DNA from: a virus
Virus record (IMG/VR): IMGVR_UViG_3300005838_000043
Span: 1 to 30,175 of that record
Strand: one strand, 5' to 3'
Length of the DNA stretch: 30,175 bases
The translations under genes were made by a program, and so were the position numbers. Below are positions 15,680 to 22,317 of this stretch, one piece after another (within the stretch, counting starts at the first letter, position 1; every line of letters begins with the position of its first letter). The notes below the pieces were generated by a model. It saw only the letters and a program-made list of their open reading frames with translations. It ran no database searches and was not told the origin of the DNA.

Positions 15680-16066
15680 ATGAAAGATAAAGTAAAGAAA
15701 ATATTAAGTTCTAAAGAATGGACATTTGCTGATTTGGCTAACATGAGTGAATTAGTAAAGCAGTTCTCAGAAGAAATATATAATGAGTTAAATGCTAGGG
15801 AAAAATTAGAATTAGTTTGGAATCTTGATATCTATGATGATGAACACCATTTTATGAAGTTTGGGAACTATTTCAATATCCTAGTATTAGAACAAATACA
15901 AATACAAGTAGCAAGCATACTACAAGAACAATTACTTACAGCAAATGTAAATTTTAGTAACAATGAAAATAAGGAGGATAATAAAAATGAAATTTCCAAG
16001 AGAAGTGTGGGCAGGAAGTCATCTAAAAAACGCACAGCAAATGAAAAGAAAGATAGTGAAGAATAA
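15680..16066 (+). CDS. Hypothetical protein with basic tail overlapping the primase gene, 128 aa
   Basis: The first 90 residues are helical and acidic (EKLELVWNLDIYDDEHH). The last 35 are low-complexity and basic (KRSVGRKSSKKR). AGAGGA precedes the ATG. The tail is encoded in DNA that is also the first 80 bases of the primase gene in another frame, which may explain its odd composition. The body before 15987 looks like ordinary coding sequence. Family not recognised. Confidence 0.6.
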   Translation: MKDKVKKILSSKEWTFADLANMSELVKQFSEEIYNELNAREKLELVWNLDIYDDEHHFMKFGNYFNILVLEQIQIQVASILQEQLLTANVNFSNNENKEDNKNEISKRSVGRKSSKKRTANEKKDSEE

Positions 16067-16988
16067 AAAGGAATTTATAGATTGGGTTAATATTTATAAT
16101 GGTAGAATGAATTGCTATACAACTGTTTATGATTTTGATATAGTTAATGAAAACACGAAAATAGATTCATCTGTTGTATTAAACAGAATGTTTTTAGATT
16201 TTGATGCACACGATGAACCCTTAGAAAATGCACATAGAGATTTTATGAGTGTCGGAAAGAAACTATCATCATTGAATATAATGTTTAATGCCTATTTCAG
16301 TGGCAAAGGTTTTCATATCATTGCACACGGAGAACGAGTTAATGATATTAGATGCATTCAACAGTATTATACCGAATTGGCTAAAGACCATCCTACACTT
16401 GATAGAACAGGTATTCAAACTAATAGGTTGAGAAGAGTTCCAAATACTTTGAATCTAAGTAGTGGTAAAGAAGGTAATCATTACTTTTGTTCTCCCCTAG
16501 ACTTTGCTTCTTTAGAAGGAGTTTCTATGTATGATATATTAGTTATGGCTAAACATAGAAATCCTATGATAACTACGGGAACGGAAAGAATTGTATTTCC
16601 TACCGTGAAACCAATTCACTTAGCAGATATTGAAATTGAAATTCCCAAACCCATAGGTAAATTACCAATCATACCCTGCTTGCACAATGCTATTATGGTA
16701 GAGAATCCTAGTCATTATGCTAGAGTATATTTAGTTCAATGGTATAGAGATTTATTAACATTAGGTGAAAGGAATGTTTCTTTAGAACAGCAAAAAGAAG
16801 TAATTGATTTAATTATGTCTGAGTTAGAAACAATAGCAACAACACCTGAAGTGTGGTTAGATTGGGAATTTAATAAAACTAAAAAGTATGTTACTGGAAT
16901 TGTATCTAGGGGTTATCATGCAGTGGGTTGTAGTTCTTTAATTAATCAAGGATATTGTGTTGGTAAATGTTGGAGATATCACGAATGA
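15987..16988 (+). CDS. Archaeo-eukaryotic primase, PriS-like with PriL-like Fe-S tail
   Basis: The 333-residue protein makes primers for replication. The catalytic set is MFLDFDAHD (D71, D73), SGKGFH (105-110) and RLRRVPNTLN (R148-R150 region), as in small primase subunits. The C-terminal third carries PCLHNAI (C231), VGCSSL (C315), GYC (C324) and GKC (C328), the spacing type of the PriL iron-sulfur domain, so both functions appear in one chain, as proposed for some archaeal plasmid primases. The ATG at 15987 is fixed by a strong AGGAGGA about 10 bases upstream. Confidence 0.88.
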   Translation: MKFPREVWAGSHLKNAQQMKRKIVKNKKEFIDWVNIYNGRMNCYTTVYDFDIVNENTKIDSSVVLNRMFLDFDAHDEPLENAHRDFMSVGKKLSSLNIMFNAYFSGKGFHIIAHGERVNDIRCIQQYYTELAKDHPTLDRTGIQTNRLRRVPNTLNLSSGKEGNHYFCSPLDFASLEGVSMYDILVMAKHRNPMITTGTERIVFPTVKPIHLADIEIEIPKPIGKLPIIPCLHNAIMVENPSHYARVYLVQWYRDLLTLGERNVSLEQQKEVIDLIMSELETIATTPEVWLDWEFNKTKKYVTGIVSRGYHAVGCSSLINQGYCVGKCWRYHE

Positions 16989-17131
16989 ATTATTTAAGAA
17001 AATATACATGTAAATTATGTAAAGAAACATTTCAGGGCTTTGGACATATGTTATCTAAAGGAGGTTACTGTTGTGATAATTGTAATTATACAAAGGTATT
17101 ACCGGCTAGATTTAAAGGTGAACATTTATGA
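16985..17131 (+). CDS. Zinc-ribbon mini-protein, 48 aa
   Basis: A 49-codon frame with CKLC and CCDNC, a compact zinc ribbon, plus a Gly/aromatic linker (FQGFGHMLSKGGY). It is joined by ATGA overlaps at both ends, between primase and the XPF-type nuclease. Small proteins of this shape are common in phage replication blocks. Role unknown. Confidence 0.6.
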   Translation: MNYLRKYTCKLCKETFQGFGHMLSKGGYCCDNCNYTKVLPARFKGEHL

Positions 17132-17826
17132 AACTAATAATAGATAGTAGAGAAAACTCGGAATTAACAGAGAGAGTAATAGAAAAAGCCCAAAGTCTAA
17201 ATGTCCCATATGAAAAACAATGGTTAGAAATTGGAGATTATGTATTCAATGATGTTTGTTTTGAAGCGAAATCTTCTTTCGATTTCATACAATCAATAGT
17301 AAATAAAAGATTATGGAATCAATTAGATAACATGGATAGAGCCTATGTAAATAATTTAGTTATTGTTTATGGTTCATTCGATGGTGGTTTCAGAAAACAC
17401 TTAGAATATATTAAAACAAGTATGAACAAATCATCACAAAGAATTATTCTTAGGAAGAAATTTTATGGTGCAATAGGAAAAATAATATTAGATACCGATT
17501 GTAGTATTATTTGGGTTAAGGATGCATTAACAGCCGCAGAAATTATAGCAGTTGTTTGTAAAATGCAACCACATGATAGGGCAGTATATGTTCCTAGAAT
17601 AGTTAAACAGAAAAAAATTAGCACTACTGATTTAAGAGTAGATGTATTATCTACAATTAAAGGAGTTAGTGAGAAAAAAGCAAAATTATTAATTGATACC
17701 TTCGGGTCAATTATGGAGATTGGGGAAGCAGACCTATCAGAACTATCTGCGTTAAATGGTATAGGGAATGTATTAGCATCCCGTATTATTGAAACATTAA
17801 ATTCTGAAACTAAACTGCAAATATAG
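17128..17826 (+). CDS. ERCC4/XPF-family nuclease with tandem HhH
   Basis: A 232-residue structure-specific endonuclease. The active site shows D6-S-R8-E9, GDYVF (GDY) and E46-A-K48-x3-D52, the ERK-x3-D signature with Arg changed to Ala. The C-terminal 60 residues hold two helix-hairpin-helix units (LSTIKGVSEKKAKLLID and LSALNGIGNVLASRII) that bind DNA. This matches the short archaeal XPF without the helicase half. It normally acts with PCNA on branched DNA; here no clear PIP tail is visible. Likely role: fork or flap processing. Confidence 0.92.
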   Translation: MKLIIDSRENSELTERVIEKAQSLNVPYEKQWLEIGDYVFNDVCFEAKSSFDFIQSIVNKRLWNQLDNMDRAYVNNLVIVYGSFDGGFRKHLEYIKTSMNKSSQRIILRKKFYGAIGKIILDTDCSIIWVKDALTAAEIIAVVCKMQPHDRAVYVPRIVKQKKISTTDLRVDVLSTIKGVSEKKAKLLIDTFGSIMEIGEADLSELSALNGIGNVLASRIIETLNSETKLQI

Positions 17827-17836
17827 AGAGATAAAT

Positions 17837-19405
17837 ATGGAAAATATAAATAATAATTTTAATGAAGATGAATTACTAGAAGAAGCAATGAGAAGTCAGT
17901 TTAATGAAACTAAAAATACTAAATTGAGTTTACCTAAAATAATAGAGGATTATGCAGATAGCGCAATAGAAGTATCTAGAAATAATAGAGTTCCTGCAAT
18001 ATTATCCGCCTATTCTTTATTAGGACAAATATGTAAAGAAATGGTTTACATCCCTAAAGGTAGAGGAACAGAAGATACTAGAGTGCATGTTATTTGGTTA
18101 CAAACAAGTGGCTCAGGAAAAACTGAAATGTATAATTTTACAGGAAGAGTTGGACAATATGTTTTTGATATACTTAATGAAAGGTATAGAGATAATGTTG
18201 AAGCAGAAAGTTCAGGCGAAAGACATAATAGGTTTTCTATTCATGGGGTTAAGTCAACTACTGATGCTGCGTTAGTGGGTAAAATGATAATAGAAGATGT
18301 TACTGTTACTGATGATGATGGTAATACAACTTATGAGAAAATACCTAAACAGTTGTTTGGTGGTTTAGAAGGTGATGGGCTTTGTGTATATGATGAGTTT
18401 GAATATTCAGGAGTATTCAAACCAACACAACATAAACAAGAAGTGGTTATGTATCTAAATACTTTTATGAATACTTTGGCAGGTGAAAATTATCGTATCA
18501 CTAGACAATTAGCAGAAGGTGGAGAAATGTATTGTGATAGTAGACGTTCATTATATGCAACATCATATATTCCCAAAACATTAACAACTGTTATCGCTGA
18601 AACCGGACTACTGCAACGCTGTTTAATCTATATTAGAGAAGTTCCAATAGAAGAACAAAATCAAATTAGAGAAAAGTTAAGTCATGATTATGGTAATATT
18701 ATAGATACACAAACTCCCATTAATAATTTTGGTAATGCTTTTGTAGAAATATATGAAACCTTGAAAGAAAGATATGATGATGAACCATTAATAATAAATG
18801 ATAATATGACGGAACAACAAATTAAAGAAGCCGAAGTTATTAGAAGAAAGAAAATTGTTACTTTTTCTAAGGGAGTAAACGACACAATAATTAATGAAAC
18901 AATCAAATTTCAGAATTTTGTACATAATAGCAGACCTGCTGTAATAGAAATAGCAAATAATTTTATTACTAGAATGCAAGTAAGTATGGTTAGGTTAGCC
19001 GTCTTGTCTTGTATTGCTGAAGCACCTAAATTACCGGTGAAAGATAGGTTTAAATTAACTAATAAACATGTGTTACAAGCATCTCATGTAACCCAACAGT
19101 GTTATAAATCTCTTGTATTGTGGTTAGATTCAGCATTAAGAGCCGAAAGACTATCTTCTGCAAAGAAACAAAAATTAGATGTGTTCAAAAATGAATACCA
19201 AAGACTAGTAGATAATAAAAAATCAACTCAAATAGAAGGACAAACAGGAGAGTGGGTAAATAAATCAGTGCTATTGGAAACAGTAAGAATAGCGAGTAAT
19301 AAGTCGCCCGCAACAATATATAGAAATTACAAATCTAATGCGGAGTTTTATGAAGAAGTTAAACATAATAAAAGTAGATTTGTAAAAATTAAAGGAAGTA
19401 AATAA
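17837..19405 (+). CDS. AAA+ replicative helicase, MCM-like or DUF3987-like
   Basis: A 522-residue ATPase. Walker A is SGSGKT (91-96), Walker B is LCVYDEFEY (D186, E187), the sensor 1 region is YATSYIPK, and GLLQRCLIYIREVP (R261) matches the MCM arginine-finger context. A helical and winged-helix-like C-terminus follows. The protein lacks the long MCM N-terminal OB/zinc domain, so it is either a strongly reduced MCM or a member of the phage DUF3987-type helicases. Its place after the primase and XPF genes supports fork unwinding. The start is 10 bases after the preceding stop. Confidence 0.75.
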   Translation: MENINNNFNEDELLEEAMRSQFNETKNTKLSLPKIIEDYADSAIEVSRNNRVPAILSAYSLLGQICKEMVYIPKGRGTEDTRVHVIWLQTSGSGKTEMYNFTGRVGQYVFDILNERYRDNVEAESSGERHNRFSIHGVKSTTDAALVGKMIIEDVTVTDDDGNTTYEKIPKQLFGGLEGDGLCVYDEFEYSGVFKPTQHKQEVVMYLNTFMNTLAGENYRITRQLAEGGEMYCDSRRSLYATSYIPKTLTTVIAETGLLQRCLIYIREVPIEEQNQIREKLSHDYGNIIDTQTPINNFGNAFVEIYETLKERYDDEPLIINDNMTEQQIKEAEVIRRKKIVTFSKGVNDTIINETIKFQNFVHNSRPAVIEIANNFITRMQVSMVRLAVLSCIAEAPKLPVKDRFKLTNKHVLQASHVTQQCYKSLVLWLDSALRAERLSSAKKQKLDVFKNEYQRLVDNKKSTQIEGQTGEWVNKSVLLETVRIASNKSPATIYRNYKSNAEFYEEVKHNKSRFVKIKGSK

Positions 19406-19406
19406 A

Positions 19407-19661
19407 ATGACTGATAAAAAAACATATGAACATACATTCCAAATGTATCAAGTAAAAGATGGGCCGAAAGTAATGATAGAGTCGCTTAACACTTTAGGAC
19501 AAGAAGGTTGGGCGTTAGCAACAGTAATGAATATAGGAACAGACCGATTAATAGCATTTTTAATTAGAGATACTACTAAGGAATCACCTAACGCTAAGAA
19601 GGCAGATTTAGATAAAACTGTTGCTCTATGGTCTGCTACTGGAGAAAGTGATGATGAATGA
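19407..19661 (+). CDS. DUF4177-like small protein, 84 aa
   Basis: The stretch MIESLNTLGQEGWALATVM, followed by a strand RLIAFLIRD, matches the DUF4177 pattern of a helix, G-x-E-G-W turn and strand. The C-terminus is acidic (ESDDE). GGAAG precedes the ATG. The family has no fixed function; it is frequent in phages. The stop overlaps the next ATG. Confidence 0.55.
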   Translation: MTDKKTYEHTFQMYQVKDGPKVMIESLNTLGQEGWALATVMNIGTDRLIAFLIRDTTKESPNAKKADLDKTVALWSATGESDDE

Positions 19662-19768
19662 AATGGTTTAAACGAAATGATTATTCTTTGTATAAAGCAC
19701 ATTTAAAATGGATGAAAAGCAATTACAAAATATCTTCAAAAAGTCCACCGGATGATGATGATGCCTAA
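19658..19768 (+). CDS. 36-aa basic micro-protein
   Basis: Joined by ATGA to the gene before and overlapping the exonuclease start. The product is basic and aromatic (KWFKRNDYSLYKAHLKWMK) with a DDDD end encoded by GATGATGATGAT. Coupling at both ends is the only support for translation. Function unknown. Confidence 0.45.
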   Translation: MKWFKRNDYSLYKAHLKWMKSNYKISSKSPPDDDDA

Positions 19769-20360
19769 TATATTAGCAATAGATTTAGAAACAAAAAACA
19801 TGTCTTATGATATAGGCGGGTGGGATAATACTCACATGTTTAAAGTATCTACAGTTTGCACTTGGGATGGTGATGTTGGCACAATTTATATTGATAAAGC
19901 AGTTGATGATTTAAAGAAATCTAATATTACTATTAAACCATTATCAGAACTTAAGTTTGATTTAGATAACCATTTTGAAAAAGGTGGAAAATTGTTAGGA
20001 CATAATATTAGAAATTTTGATTTACCGGTATTAAAGAATGCAATGGATATTTATTGTATCAAAAAATACTTTGATAATCCTGATTCTTATATTGATACAA
20101 GTGCAATTCTTTCTAAAGAACATGGAGAAAGATATAGTCTTTCTAATTTAGTTCAACATACATTAGGTTCAGATAAATTAATGGATAGTTCCGATGCACC
20201 TAAGATTTGGAAAACCGGTGGCTACTCGCAAGTAGCAGAATATTGTTTGAAGGATTGTGAGTTAGTTTATGACTTATGGAAGCATGGGGTCGAGAACCAA
20301 ATAGTTAAAGGCTTCTCCCTTGAAGAAGCAATTGAGAAAGATTTGGAGGTGATGTGGTAA
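19761..20360 (+). CDS. DEDD-family 3'-5' exonuclease, stand-alone
   Basis: About 199 residues with the three exonuclease motifs: Exo I AIDLET (D8, E10), Exo II LGHNIRNFDLPVL with the usual Asn and Asp, and Exo III YCLKDCEL with Y-x3-D, the DEDDy type. The fold is close to the exonuclease domain of family B polymerases. A proofreading or DNA-trimming role is likely, perhaps backing up the polymerase whose own Exo II lacks Asn. Four ATGs in a row (19752-19763) make the start uncertain; ATG 19761 gives a PNILAIDLE start typical of the family. Confidence 0.8.
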   Translation: MPNILAIDLETKNMSYDIGGWDNTHMFKVSTVCTWDGDVGTIYIDKAVDDLKKSNITIKPLSELKFDLDNHFEKGGKLLGHNIRNFDLPVLKNAMDIYCIKKYFDNPDSYIDTSAILSKEHGERYSLSNLVQHTLGSDKLMDSSDAPKIWKTGGYSQVAEYCLKDCELVYDLWKHGVENQIVKGFSLEEAIEKDLEVMW

Positions 20361-20521
20361 TGGCTTTAAGTGCAACATCTATTGTTTTATGGTGTGTATT
20401 CATAATTGTGATTTCTTTGTTATTCTTTGCTGCTTTTGGTAATAGTAAATATACCGAAGATAGCATAGAAGATTACATGAGTAATCTAATTAATGAGGAA
20501 CAAAAACGTGGCTCTAGTTGA
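20360..20521 (+). CDS. Small single-pass membrane protein, 53 aa
   Basis: A TAATG overlap fixes the start, with GGAGGTGATG a short distance upstream. Residues 7-27 (SIVLWCVFIIVISLLFFAAF) form one membrane helix. The rest is acidic then basic (KYTEDSIEDYMSNLINEEQKRGSS). No enzyme motif is visible. Small membrane peptides near the end of an early operon can be holin-like or surface-modifying; this one is not assigned. Confidence 0.55.
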   Translation: MALSATSIVLWCVFIIVISLLFFAAFGNSKYTEDSIEDYMSNLINEEQKRGSS

Positions 20522-20645
20522 GGTTTGTAACTTCTGTAAAGAAGAAACAATACCTAGAAGGATTCGCGGGGTCTATGTTGGTAGTCTTGATGAAATCAAG
20601 ATTTGGCAATGTAGAATATGTAAGGCGTTATGGTCGAATAGTTAA
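20508..20645 (+). CDS. Zinc-ribbon mini-protein, 45 aa, GTG start
   Basis: A GTG at 20508 opens a frame with CNFC and CRIC, a four-Cys zinc ribbon with the second knuckle followed by KALW, a common ribbon ending. It overlaps the membrane-protein gene by 14 bases. It is the last gene of the plus-strand block; its final codons form the left arm of the terminator hairpin. Role unknown. Confidence 0.5.
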   Translation: MALVEVCNFCKEETIPRRIRGVYVGSLDEIKIWQCRICKALWSNS

Positions 20646-20693
20646 ATAATTATTCGGTCATAACGCTGGTTTTTTTTTTTGGATTTTTTTTTT
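20625..20693 (+). terminator. Strong hairpin with two oligo-T tracts ending the plus-strand block
   Basis: GCGTTATGGTCGAATA (20625-20640) pairs with TATTCGGTCATAACGC (20651-20666) through 16 bp with two G-U wobbles. The pairing continues inward for about three pairs to an AAAT loop. It is followed by T11 and, after GGA, T10 on the plus strand. Oligo-T alone directs termination in archaea; the long stem is a further element. The mirror strand has no T-run beyond the stem, so it serves plus-strand transcripts. Confidence 0.85.
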
Positions 20694-20707
20694 GTCTTTT
20701 CATTAAA

Positions 20708-20738
20708 TTACTATTCTTAAGTTATTTAAGGATAGTAA
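20708..20738 (-). terminator. Second inverted repeat in the convergence zone
   Basis: TTACTATTCTTAA (20708-20720) pairs with TTAAGGATAGTAA (20726-20738), 13 bp with one G-U pair and a 5-base loop. It lies beyond the 3' end of the minus-strand virion genes and, read on that strand, is followed by TTTAAT. It may end or protect minus-strand transcripts; the weak T-run makes this tentative. Confidence 0.4.
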
Positions 20739-20743
20739 AATTT

Positions 20744-20818
20744 ATGAAGAAATTTGCTTTGAGAGTATATAAACTCCACAATGTAAAAATAGTAGTTAGT
20801 GTAGTAAACACACCATGA
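20744..20818 (+). CDS. Possible 24-aa micro-ORF in the convergence zone
   Basis: ATG 20744 to TGA 20818 encodes a basic, hydrophobic peptide (KKFALRVYKLHNVKIVVSVV). It overlaps the following micro-ORF by ATGA, the same coupling used throughout the plus-strand block, but the TATA-like box lies inside it and no ribosome-binding site is clear. Translation is uncertain. Confidence 0.2.
   Translation: MKKFALRVYKLHNVKIVVSVVNTP
20766..20773 (+). promoter_or_regulatory. TATA-like box (archaeal type)
   Basis: TATATAAA stands about 50 bases before the ATG at 20815, with no clear BRE before it. An archaeal start site would fall about 25 bases downstream, leaving a leader of about 20-25 bases that includes no gene except the micro-ORF at 20815. 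In AT-rich DNA such a box can occur by chance. Confidence 0.3.
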
Positions 20819-20883
20819 GGGATGATATGTCTTTTTGGATGAGGTATCTTTACGCACTTATTACAGTTGATATTGAAGATTAA
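20815..20883 (+). CDS. Possible 22-aa micro-ORF after TATA-like box
   Basis: ATG 20815 (or ATG 20827 behind GAGGGATGAT) to TAA 20883 encodes an aromatic peptide (MSFWMRYLYALITVDIED). Its TAA lies on the stop of the converging minus-strand gene. The TATA-like box upstream and the GAGGGATG before the inner ATG give some support. It could equally be the 5' part of a small RNA. Confidence 0.28.
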   Translation: MRDDMSFWMRYLYALITVDIED

Positions 20884-21185
20884 CAATCCACGCCGTCTGT
20901 AAAACCATCTTGCGTCTTTAAGTTAAGGTAGCATTGTTTGATTATATTGTACTGAGTCTTAGAACCGTTTTCAGTCATCAAAAAGTTACCATTGAAGCCA
21001 CCAACAGGTGAAGCATCATCAGCATAAGCATCATCCGATGCGTATATCTTTCCATTGTATTGAACAGGGTATGTTTTATTCCCTTCTTCATCTACTTCTT
21101 TATTACATCTAGTATCAACTATTACACATATAGCGTATTCACAAGTTATTCCGTAGGGCGTTTCGTATTCAATTTTTAGTGCCAT
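20880..21185 (-). CDS. Hypothetical virion-region protein, 101 aa
   Basis: From the ATG at 21185 (GGAG lies upstream at a good distance) the product is 101 residues, beta-rich at the start (ALKIEYETPYGITCEYAICVIVD) and acidic. The start MALKIEYETPYG and its place after fibre genes resemble small tail-associated proteins of marine phages, an inference from position and composition. It begins 4 bases after the preceding gene's stop. Confidence 0.6.
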   Translation of the reverse strand: MALKIEYETPYGITCEYAICVIVDTRCNKEVDEEGNKTYPVQYNGKIYASDDAYADDASPVGGFNGNFLMTENGSKTQYNIIKQCYLNLKTQDGFTDGVDC

Positions 21186-21189
21186 TTTA

Positions 21190-21729
21190 TCAACTCCACA
21201 CCCCGATGCTATTACAAAAGGGTGAGTATCTATCATTCATTAATGTATTGTATTCTTTCATTGATAGTGAGTTATCAACCAGCCAAGTATCGAACCAAGC
21301 AATATCCCAACTTGAATCAGTTGGTATTTCCCATGTTTCTATATCTTCTTGTATAAGTGTAAAGCGTTCATCTTTAGAACAGTGTTCCCAAACAAGGTCT
21401 ATTACATCTTGTGAGTTTTCAATAATTGTGACCGAAGTAATATCTGTATTGTCTATTAGAACTTGATTAACTAACCCTATTCCTAAACCGCCGATTAAAA
21501 CATCTCCTGTTGCATTATCCCATAGCCATTGATGCTCATTGTATTCTGCTTCTGAATCTTGCATGATAGGCATAACACAATTTGATTTAAGAAGCACTGT
21601 ATAATTCGTATGGGTTTCATCTTTCATACTAAGGTAAGTTTGCCAATTATTATCTGTTGTTTCATTTGAATAATTAGCAATTTCAAAATCACCACTTGTT
21701 CCTGTTGGAATATTAACATTAATTTTCAT
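21190..21729 (-). CDS. Short Rossmann/SAM-methyltransferase-like protein
   Basis: The 179-residue product has a methyltransferase/spermidine-synthase-type core. Motif I is GDVLIGGLGIGL (about 76-87), an acidic residue follows at the end of strand 2 (TIIENSQDVIDL, E104), then LIQEDIETW (D129) and WDIAWFDTW (D142, D147). The chain stops soon after, so the C-terminal half of a normal methyltransferase is missing. The first 70 residues are not typical. GGGGATTGAT precedes the ATG. It lies between two virion-type genes, suggesting a structural or modification role; catalytic activity is not assured. Confidence 0.6.
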   Translation of the reverse strand: MKINVNIPTGTSGDFEIANYSNETTDNNWQTYLSMKDETHTNYTVLLKSNCVMPIMQDSEAEYNEHQWLWDNATGDVLIGGLGIGLVNQVLIDNTDITSVTIIENSQDVIDLVWEHCSKDERFTLIQEDIETWEIPTDSSWDIAWFDTWLVDNSLSMKEYNTLMNDRYSPFCNSIGVWS

Positions 21730-21730
21730 A

Positions 21731-22312
21731 TCAATCCCCTCTATCTCCTGCTGTCCAAATTATTTTAACGGTTATATCAGGGCTAATAGATGTTGAACCT
21801 GCTGAATTAGTTGCTGTTCCTCTAACTTTGAATTGAAGCCAATCATCAGCATCACCCCAAGTTAAACCGCCTCGACCTCCACCTGCATCTATTTTTACAT
21901 ATCCGCCAATACCGAGATGAGGGTCTAATACATTTTGTGTAGTGGACATACTTGAAGTCACCAATGATGTTGTTACACCACTAAGTTGGCCTGTTAAATC
22001 ATGTAAAAGATAAGAATAACTTGTTGCTCCTGTTGCCCTAAGATATGCACCTATTCTAATGTTAATATTATTTGCACCAGAAAAAAGATTTAATTCAGTT
22101 ATATCTAATTCAGTTATTATAGAACTACCACTTGCTACTACACCCTCTTGCATGTGTATGTTTTCTTCGGGTGTTGAACCATCATATGCTTTAGTGATAA
22201 CTGCATCATCGTAATTACTACTTACTGATGTTGCTAATGATACATCCGTTGGTGCAGAAGCAACTGCTTGTCCTGCTTGTGCTACAACACCTACTGTTCC
22301 CATAAAACTCAT
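21731..22312 (-). CDS. Putative virion protein, 193 aa
   Basis: The ATG at 22312 lies 5 bases after the fibre gene's stop and is preferred over an in-frame ATG at 22354 inside that gene. The 193 residues are Ser/Thr/Gly/Ala-rich and beta-patterned (ELDITELNLFSGANNINIRIGAYL ... WLQFKVRG), typical of tail or fibre-tip domains, though no family is recognised. Close spacing to the fibre gene suggests a partner or chaperone of the fibre. Confidence 0.55.
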   Translation of the reverse strand: MSFMGTVGVVAQAGQAVASAPTDVSLATSVSSNYDDAVITKAYDGSTPEENIHMQEGVVASGSSIITELDITELNLFSGANNINIRIGAYLRATGATSYSYLLHDLTGQLSGVTTSLVTSSMSTTQNVLDPHLGIGGYVKIDAGGGRGGLTWGDADDWLQFKVRGTATNSAGSTSISPDITVKIIWTAGDRGD

Positions 22313-22317
22313 TTGAA

